DNA from: CAYRHS01 sp964424125 | GTDB lineage: Bacteria > Actinomycetota > Acidimicrobiia > IMCC26256 > JAOSJL01 | Assembly: GCA_964424125.1 (NCBI GenBank) | Contig: CAYRHS010000108.1 | Coordinates: 1-10,674 of the forward strand | Length of the DNA: 10,674 bases | Reading direction: 5' to 3' | In this document: positions 6,904 through 10,674 of the stretch, piece by piece | How the letters are laid out: each line of letters opens with the position of its first letter | How positions within the stretch are numbered: position 1 is the first letter of the stretch | Notes under the pieces: generated by a model | What the model saw: only the letters and a program-made list of their open reading frames with translations | Told to the model about the DNA's origin: nothing | The model's database searches: none | Program-made: the position numbers and the translations under genes

Positions 6904-7019
6904 GGTCCGGAGTCTCCGGCGCGAAACCGCACACGACCAGGGCCGTTGGTCTCGGCGCGCAGGCCGGTGTCGGGTGTGATCGACGTGACTTCCGTGAAGG
7001 CCATGAACGGGGTGATCAC
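6900..7019 (-). CDS. Micro-ORF upstream of the small membrane protein (39 residues)
   Basis: A minus-strand frame from a GTG at 7019 (or the ATG at 7004) to the TGA at 6900-6902. It reads VITPFMAFTEVTSITPDTGL near its start. Third codon positions are mostly G or C, as in the real genes here, and its stop overlaps the next start as ATGA. It lies 56 bases after the ABM-like gene in the same direction, so the three may share a transcript. There is no good ribosome-binding site and no recognised family. It could also be the tail of a longer decayed gene, as the frame stays open upstream. Confidence 0.3.
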   Translation of the reverse strand: MITPFMAFTEVTSITPDTGLRAETNGPGRVRFRAGDSGP

Positions 7020-7075
7020 CTGCGCGGGCTGACCGGGGGTTGGCGACCCAAATCCGATCGTCGCTCGGACTGGAA

Positions 7076-7357
7076 TCAGGGGATGTGGGCGAGCACCTCG
7101 AAGATCGAGAGCATCGGGTCCACCCCTGCTGCCTTGAACATCAGGACTCCACCCGGAGCTTCCACGGATGCGCGGTACTCGTCGAGGGCTTCCTTGCTTG
7201 ACCAGACCGTGACCAGCCGCGCGGTCGACGTTCCCTCGTCGTGCGCGAAGTAGCTGCTGACGATTGCGGGGGGAGGTTCCCCGATTCGATCGAACTCCTG
7301 TTTCACGACCTCAGCCTGTTCAGATGACAACGCGCCTTCAAGCATCGTGATGACCAC
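7076..7357 (-). CDS. ABM-like dimeric alpha/beta-barrel protein
   Basis: A small 93-residue cytoplasmic protein of the antibiotic-biosynthesis-monooxygenase/ferredoxin-like fold type. Beta-strand and helix segments alternate: VITMLEGALS at the start, helix EQAEVVKQEFDRI, strand PAIVSSYFAHDEG, strand TARLVTVWSSKEALDEYRAS and a C-terminal strand LSIFEVLAHIP. 'RLVTVWSSKEALDEYRAS' and 'PGGVLMFKAAGV' are typical of this group, whose members are oxygenases or have no known enzymatic role. The frame is open to 7414, but the GTG at 7357 has a run AGGGGGG a few bases upstream and gives the usual family length. The two micro-ORFs follow in the same direction. The substrate is unknown. Confidence 0.8.
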   Translation of the reverse strand: MVITMLEGALSSEQAEVVKQEFDRIGEPPPAIVSSYFAHDEGTSTARLVTVWSSKEALDEYRASVEAPGGVLMFKAAGVDPMLSIFEVLAHIP

Positions 7358-7505
7358 TGCCGCCCCCCTTGGGTCACGTCCGGGGACGTGGTGTGGGAAC
7401 GACGACCACGTCAACGTCGTGTTGATGTTCTAGCTCCTGGCCCATGAGCACGCCCGGGTCGCGATCGTGCGGTAGCGGTGGCAGGGTCTTCGGGGTAGCG
7501 TCGGT

Positions 7506-7664
7506 TCGCGAGCTGAGGCAATAGAGACCACCGCGTAGGTCGAACGAGACCGCGAATGTCGAGAGCAGCGTCCGACGAGAGCGAGCCGCAATCGGGACGA
7601 GAGCGAGCCCCAATCGGGGGGAGCGCCGACATCGCGAGCCACTCGTTTCGTAGAGACCGCCGCG
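7506..7664. repeat. Nested short repeats: outer imperfect direct repeat around a 22-bp tandem pair
   Basis: The outer units, 7506-7535 and 7632-7664, both begin TCGCGAGC and end TAGAGACC-x-CCGCG, with a three-base length difference in the middle. Between them a 22-bp unit beginning GACGAGAGCGAGCC and ending CAATCGG is duplicated head to tail (7574-7595 and 7596-7617) with one mismatch. The arrangement suggests local duplication by slippage. No function is apparent. Confidence 0.55.
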
Positions 7665-7688
7665 GGAGTGGAGCGTGCCGTACGGCGT

Positions 7689-7724
7689 CGAGGAGACCGG
7701 GCCAGTCCTGGCCCGGTCTCCTCG
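7689..7724. terminator. Perfect 16-bp stem with a 4-base loop (terminator-like hairpin)
   Basis: CGAGGAGACCGGGCCA (7689-7704) and its exact complement (7709-7724) enclose the loop GTCC. The stem has no mismatch and is very GC-rich, so it would be extremely stable in RNA from either strand. No T-run follows on either side, so it would be a terminator of the U-less type reported in actinobacteria, an RNA-processing site, or a structured DNA site. On the minus strand it lies about 440 bases after the alpha/beta hydrolase stop, and it directly adjoins repeat copy B. Confidence 0.6.
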
Positions 7725-7792
7725 CGTCTAGCGTTGTCGGGCGTGGTAGAGGGCTGACCGCGGCAGGTCGTCGGCGGTCAAGCGCAGGGCTC

Positions 7793-7890
7793 GGGCGCCC
7801 GTGGGGCCGGTAGACAACTGGCCCCGCAGCGTTCGTAGAGCGGGCTCGGAACGGAGTCCGCCGATCTCGGAACGCGCGAAACGGATATGT
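7793..7890. repeat. Dispersed repeat, copy B
   Basis: It shares the central block CCCGTGGGGCCGGTAGA with copy A and, 44 bases after GTGGGG, the block CTCGGAACGGA then CCGAT. The spacing is identical to copy A, with weaker identity between the blocks. The left part present in A and C (GGTAGATTCGTGC) is not seen here; the sequence instead runs towards the 16-bp hairpin. Confidence 0.6.
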
Positions 7891-8160
7891 ATCGGCCGAG
7901 ACCTTCCGGGGGCGCGCACCGGACATGAGTTCGGCCTCAGCCAGTCCCCGAACACGCTGCGATCGCAAGAATGGCCCCGCCGCGAATCACCTGGCGACCG
8001 GGCGGGACCGAGTCTTGGCACCCACAGGCACTGAGATCCGCGAATTCCGATACGCGAAGCCCCAGGTCACGAGCTAGATCGATTTCTCGGCACCCACGAC
8101 CTCTCAGCGCCGAAGCCCAGGAGCCATTGCGCGTGCTCGCCCAGCGACGCCGGGGCGGCA

Positions 8161-8916
8161 TCAGCGGATCGACACGCCGGCCTCCACCTGGGCAAGAAAG
8201 TCGAGGAGCGCACGCTCCACGGCTCCCGGCTGCTCGGGGAGGAGAGCATGGCCGGCGCGGTCGATTTCGACGAGGCGCGACTGCGAGTGGTCGGCGACCG
8301 CACGGCGCCCGTTCTCGGGAGGGGCTACGACGTCTTGTAGGCCCTGGACAACGAGCAGTGGCACCTCGCCGACGAACCACCACGCGTCGACGGGCGTCGC
8401 CATCGTGGCCGACGCCTGACCGGGGGCGGCATCAGGCCACCAGCCACCCTCCCAGGCCGACGCGTCATTGCCGGGCGCGAAGAACGCCTCCTCCACCGCC
8501 CGGCGACGCCTTTCAGGCGCCGCGGTCCAATCGAGGGCGGGCGCGATCTGCTGGCGGAGTTGCTCACCGGGCCCGATCACGCCTCCTGCTGCCAGCAGGG
8601 TGACGCTGCGGACGAGTTCAGGGTTATCGACAGCCAGGCAGCGTACGACCCGGTTCCCCCAAGCGTGGCCGACGACATGCGTGGGAGCGAGCTCCAGACG
8701 CTCGACGACCTCCGCCGCATCCGCGGCAAAATCGTGCAAGGTAAGACCGTCCGTCGGGCCGGTGCTGTCGCCGACGCCGCGAGGGTTGATCGCCGCCACG
8801 CGGAAGCTGGCATCGGCCAGCGCAGTCATGAGGCGACCGAAGTCATCGAGGGCACGTCCCAGGCTGGGGACGAGCAGCACCCCGGGGCCCTCACCGGAAA
8901 CTCGGTACTCGAGCAT
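8161..8916 (-). CDS. Alpha/beta-hydrolase-fold protein with alanine at the nucleophile position
   Basis: A complete 251-residue alpha/beta hydrolase fold protein, probably cytoplasmic. The oxyanion-region loop is LLVPSLGRALDDF (14-26) and the strand-4 motif is AAINPRGVGDS (41-51). The nucleophile elbow reads VVGHAWGNRVVRCLA (81-95): the usual G-x-S-x-G serine is Ala85. The other triad members are in place, Asp195 in VVQGLQDVVAPP and His223 in DRAGHALLPEQP, with an insertion lid around 115-180. GHAxGN variants form a recognisable actinobacterial subgroup, so the change is more likely lineage-wide than a recent mutation. The protein may be a non-hydrolytic member or use another mechanism. The ATG at 8916 has AGGGTGA upstream. 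A dyad site precedes it. It is transcribed alone. Confidence 0.9.
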   Translation of the reverse strand: MLEYRVSGEGPGVLLVPSLGRALDDFGRLMTALADASFRVAAINPRGVGDSTGPTDGLTLHDFAADAAEVVERLELAPTHVVGHAWGNRVVRCLAVDNPELVRSVTLLAAGGVIGPGEQLRQQIAPALDWTAAPERRRRAVEEAFFAPGNDASAWEGGWWPDAAPGQASATMATPVDAWWFVGEVPLLVVQGLQDVVAPPENGRRAVADHSQSRLVEIDRAGHALLPEQPGAVERALLDFLAQVEAGVSIR

Positions 8917-8940
8917 AGGCTCACCCTAACTTCTCGGAAA

Positions 8941-8967
8941 CGTGATGCCCGCTGAGCGACGATCACG
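8941..8967. promoter_or_regulatory. 27-bp dyad upstream of the alpha/beta hydrolase (operator candidate)
   Basis: The symmetry is CGTGAT-N3-CGCT-G-AGCG-N3-ATCACG, centred on 8954. Ten of thirteen half-site positions are complementary. It lies 25-51 bases before the hydrolase ATG at 8916, where a repressor dimer (for example of the TetR type) would block the promoter. No candidate regulator gene is adjacent, so the binding protein is unknown. Confidence 0.45.
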
Positions 8968-9049
8968 CTTCAGTGAACGCCGGGAGCCTGCCCAGTGCCG
9001 TCGAGCGTTTCAGGATCTGCGACTGGAGCAGGCCGCTCGAGCCCGACCG

Positions 9050-9202
9050 GGACCATCGACCGGCCAGATCAGCGCGGCCGAACCGCCTTTACAGACGTCG
9101 TGAACTCGCAGCGGGGCTTCGCGACCACCGCCGGCCGGTAGATTCGTGCACGAGATCGGATGCCCGGCCTCCGTAGCCCCGTGGGGCCCGTAGAAAACCC
9201 TC
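9050..9202. repeat. Dispersed repeat, copy C (cut by the IS element)
   Basis: It carries ATCAGCGCGGCCGAAC, GGGCTTCGCGACC, CCGGTAGATTCGTGC and CCCCGTGGGGCCCGTAGA in the same order as copy A. It stops 22 bases after GTGGGG, exactly where the IS begins. The right block (CTCGGAACGGA) seen in A and B is absent both here and beyond the far end of the IS. Confidence 0.6.
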
Positions 9203-9223
9203 TGACGCGGACCCCGGTGGGGT
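9203..9223 (+). repeat. Left terminal inverted repeat of the IS3-family element
   Basis: It begins TGACGCGGACCCCG. It matches the right end at 17 of the first 21 positions, including 13 of the first 14. Confidence 0.8.
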
Positions 9224-9284
9224 GTTGACGGTTGCCTGAGCTGGAGGGCTTGGGGCAGGGTCGCTCTCGATTCCGAGGAGGATC

Positions 9285-9602
9285 GTGAGCGAGAAGAAGA
9301 AGTACCGGACGTTCAGCCCGGAGCAGAAGCTGGAGATCGTGCTTGCTGGCTTGCGGGGCGATCGCAGCGTGCGGGATGTGCGCCGCGAGTACGAGATCGC
9401 CGAGACGCTCTATTACCAGTGGCGTGACCGGCTTTTCGAGGGCGGCAAGGCGGCGCTGGCGACGCCTCGGGACCGTGGCGGTGATCCCCGCGACACGGAG
9501 CTGCGCGAGGCCAAGAAGCGCATCGGGCAGCTTGAGCGGACACTGGGCAAGAAAACCTACGAGTTGGACGTCGCGGGGGAACTCTCGCGGGACTGGACGT
9601 GA
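9285..9602 (+). CDS. IS3-family transposase OrfA (HTH_Tnp_1)
   Basis: A 105-residue DNA-binding subunit that recognises the IS ends. A helix-turn-helix of the Tnp_1 type spans about 10-52: TFSPEQKLEIVLAGLRGDRS, then YEIAETLYYQWRDRLFEGG. It is followed by a heptad-like dimerisation helix at 72-95 (LREAKKRIGQLERTLGKK). The GTG start at 9285 has GAGGAGG at optimal spacing. Its TGA (9600-9602) overlaps the orfB start as GTGA, so orfB lies in the -1 frame, as usual for the family. No obvious slippery heptamer is seen, so coupling by the overlap is the likelier route to OrfB. Confidence 0.9.
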   Translation: MSEKKKYRTFSPEQKLEIVLAGLRGDRSVRDVRREYEIAETLYYQWRDRLFEGGKAALATPRDRGGDPRDTELREAKKRIGQLERTLGKKTYELDVAGELSRDWT

Positions 9603-10459
9603 GCGTCCGCGTGTCCAGGGCCCGCGCGGTGGTCGCCACCGGACGCCGCCCGGCCGTTGTGGCTCGGGCGGCCGGCATTAGCCGTCAGGCGATCTACCGC
9701 CCGGTCACGCGTCGGCCAGCGGCTGCTGGACCAGGACGAGTTGGCCCCGACGACGCTGCAATCGTCGAGGTCGCCAAGGCCAACCCGACCGACGGGACCC
9801 GGATGGTCGCCGCGCTCGCATCTCGGGAGTTCGGCTGTGCGGTGAACCGCAAGCGGGTCCAGCGGATCATGCGCACCCACCGGCTGTTGCAGCCCACGCG
9901 CGGGAACGGTCGGCGGCGCCGGCCCGGGTTCTTCCGGGTGACGCGTCCCGACGAGCTGTGGCACCTGGATATGACCAAGGTGTGGACCGCGGCGCACGGC
10001 TGGGTCTACCTGCACGCGATCGTGGACTGTTGCACCCGCGAGATCGCCGGGTGGAGCCTCGAGCTGCGCTGCCGCGACGACGAAGCGATCGACGTCGTCG
10101 ACGCGGCCGTCACCGCCCGGGGTGTGCGTCCCGGTGAACTCACGCTCGGGTCGGACAATGGTTCCCAGTTCACGAGCCGGGACTTCCGCCGGCATCTCTC
10201 GGCGCGAGGGATCACGCACCGCCGGGGCGGCTACCGCGACCCCGAATCGCAGGCGTTCATCGAGTCGTGGTTCGGGCAGTTCAAGAAACGAGTCGCCTGG
10301 CGCTCCGAATGGGAGACCATCGACCACGCCCGCACCGAGATCGCCGACTACGTCGAGCGCTACCACCACCGACCCCACTCCCGGCTCGGCTACCGCACCC
10401 CCGACGAAGTCGCCGCCACCTGGCGAGGAAGCGAGAACCTACAAACCCGAGCGACCTGA
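9599..10459 (+). CDS. IS3-family transposase OrfB (DDE integrase core)
   Basis: A 286-residue catalytic subunit. An HTH_21 segment (VNRKRVQRIMRTHRLLQ, 82-98) precedes the rve integrase core. The DDE triad is complete: D124 in LWHLDMTKVW, D186 in LGSDNGSQF and E222 in SQAFIESWFGQFKK, with exactly 35 residues between the second D and E, as the family requires. The C-terminus has the usual YHHRPHSRLGYRTPDEVAA motif. The GTG start at 9599 overlaps the orfA stop. No frameshift or stop interrupts it, so the transposase looks functional. The right inverted repeat begins shortly after its stop. Confidence 0.92.
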   Translation: MSVRVSRARAVVATGRRPAVVARAAGISRQAIYRPVTRRPAAAGPGRVGPDDAAIVEVAKANPTDGTRMVAALASREFGCAVNRKRVQRIMRTHRLLQPTRGNGRRRRPGFFRVTRPDELWHLDMTKVWTAAHGWVYLHAIVDCCTREIAGWSLELRCRDDEAIDVVDAAVTARGVRPGELTLGSDNGSQFTSRDFRRHLSARGITHRRGGYRDPESQAFIESWFGQFKKRVAWRSEWETIDHARTEIADYVERYHHRPHSRLGYRTPDEVAATWRGSENLQTRAT

Positions 10460-10466
10460 ACCGACA

Positions 10467-10487
10467 ACCAAAACGGGGTCCACGTCA
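10467..10487 (-). repeat. Right terminal inverted repeat of the IS3-family element
   Basis: Read inward it is TGACGTGGACCCCGTTTTGG, partner of the left end. Its first three bases (TGA) serve as the stop codon of the neighbouring FAD oxidoreductase on the minus strand. Confidence 0.8.
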
Positions 10488-10674
10488 CAATCCGTTGGGT
10501 GGGATGTTGGCGTTGAGCCGGAAGAAGTTGGTTGGGTCGTATTTCGACTTCAGGCTTACGAGGCGTTCCCATTGCTGGGCGCTGTAGGCGCCGGTCTGGA
10601 CCCGGTCGGAGGCGTCGTCGCTCGTGAAGTTCACGTATACGCCTTTGCTGTGGGGCTCGAGAGCGCCGAAGAAG
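10485..10674 (-). CDS. C-terminus of a berberine-type FAD-binding oxidoreductase (partial)
   Basis: The last 62 codons of a gene entering from the right edge. The sequence contains GVYVNFTSDD, then WERLVSLKSKYDPTNFFRLN and NANIPPNGL before the stop. This is the signature of the BBE (berberine/berberine-like) C-terminal domain: 'YVNF' followed by 'L..LK.KYDPTN.FR.N.NI.P'. Such enzymes are bicovalent flavoproteins that oxidise amines, alcohols or sugars with O2; the FAD domain lies outside the window. The TGA stop at 10485-10487 is made by the terminal bases of the IS. Since the family normally ends right after 'NI.P', at most a few residues were changed and the enzyme is probably functional. 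It may lack its native terminator. Confidence 0.88.
   Translation of the reverse strand, partial: FFGALEPHSKGVYVNFTSDDASDRVQTGAYSAQQWERLVSLKSKYDPTNFFRLNANIPPNGL

Larger units (their letters stand above)
7358..8160. other. Gene-poor region of about 800 bases with nested repeats and a hairpin
   Basis: No confident gene. It holds an imperfect direct repeat pair (7506-7535 and 7632-7664), a 22-bp tandem duplication between them, a perfect 16-bp hairpin (7689-7724), dispersed repeat copy B (7793-7890) and a weak direct repeat beginning TCTTGGCACCCAC at 8011 and TCTCGGCACCCAC at 8085, each followed by CGAAGCCC. The open frames crossing this region are Arg/Pro/Ser-rich and show no family signature. 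Confidence 0.5.
9203..10487 (+). mobile_element. Complete IS3-family insertion sequence (1285 bp)
   Basis: Two overlapping transposase genes, orfA and orfB, are flanked by imperfect terminal inverted repeats. The left end is TGACGCGGACCCCGGTGGGG and the right end, read inward, is TGACGTGGACCCCGTTTTGG. Both genes are intact and the DDE triad is present, so the element may be active. The flanks do not match as a target duplication (CTC on the left, CAA on the right). The left end cuts dispersed repeat C, and the right end abuts the last codon of an FAD oxidoreductase gene. This suggests a rearrangement after insertion. Confidence 0.9.

Noticed and set aside
7374..7613. Minus-strand frame of 79 codons just upstream of the ABM-like gene, ending …ELEHQHDVDVVVVPTPRPRT
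   Set aside because: The end looks somewhat protein-like, but third-position GC is only moderate, the start lies in the 22-bp tandem repeat, there is no ribosome-binding site and no family resemblance.
7411..7968. Minus-strand open frame of 185 codons across the hairpin and repeat B
   Set aside because: Arg/Pro/Ser-rich translation with no domain signature, running through a perfect hairpin and repeats. Long open frames of this kind are expected by chance at this GC.
9540..9602. Programmed -1 frameshift signal between orfA and orfB of the IS
   Set aside because: OrfB is in the -1 frame, but the A-rich stretch near 9549 (CAAGAAAACC) does not form a proper X-XXY-YYZ heptamer. The GTGA overlap is a sufficient explanation for coupled expression.
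1..10674. The window as a complete small circular replicon, because FAD-oxidoreductase sequence lies at both ends
   Set aside because: Joining the ends would fuse a 13-codon N-terminus directly to the last 62 codons, leaving out several hundred residues of the enzyme. The ends are simply parts of two different genes.
1..10674. tRNA, rRNA, CRISPR array, riboswitch
   Set aside because: No cloverleaf-like sequence, regularly spaced direct repeats or known riboswitch core was seen on either strand by reading. A tRNAscan-SE and Infernal run would be decisive.

Overview
The window comes from a high-GC bacterial chromosome, most likely a soil- or sediment-type actinobacterium. The codons end mostly in G or C, starts are often GTG, and the gene families (TPR-LuxR regulators beside berberine-type FAD oxidoreductases, GHAxG alpha/beta hydrolases, small ABM-like proteins) are common in Thermoleophilia and Acidimicrobiia. 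The exact lineage cannot be read from the sequence. All resident genes lie on the minus strand; only the insertion sequence at the right is on the plus strand.

Layout from left to right: (1) the first 13 codons of a gene leaving the window on the left, probably an FAD-binding oxidoreductase; (2) a 550-residue LuxR-type regulator with a helical-repeat sensor part (208-1860); (3) a SAM-dependent methyltransferase resembling sterol C-methyltransferases (2164-3180), visibly lower in GC than its neighbours; (4) about 700 bases without a recognisable gene but with copy A of a dispersed repeat; (5) a divergent diadenylate cyclase (DAC domain) protein (3884 to about 4930), whose natural N-terminus appears to lie in another frame behind a strong ribosome-binding site; (6) an aldo/keto reductase (5317-6288); (7) two overlapping micro-ORFs (6748-7019), one with a membrane segment, next to an ABM-like dimeric alpha/beta-barrel protein (7076-7357); (8) about 800 gene-poor bases with nested short repeats, a perfect 16-bp hairpin and repeat copy B; (9) an alpha/beta hydrolase whose nucleophile position is alanine (8161-8916), preceded by a dyad operator-like site; (10) repeat copy C, cut by a complete IS3-family element (9203-10487); (11) the last 62 codons of a berberine-type FAD oxidoreductase, whose stop codon is supplied by the end of the IS.

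The genes do not form one obvious pathway. LuxR plus FAD oxidoreductase is a familiar regulator/enzyme pairing. The methyltransferase, aldo/keto reductase, hydrolase and ABM-like protein look like separate small accessory metabolic genes. The IS without target duplication, the dispersed repeats, the probable frameshifts and the long gene-poor gaps mark this as a rearranged accessory region. The points most worth following up are the non-canonical diadenylate cyclase with its displaced N-terminus, the three-copy dispersed repeat, and the sterol-methyltransferase-like gene.
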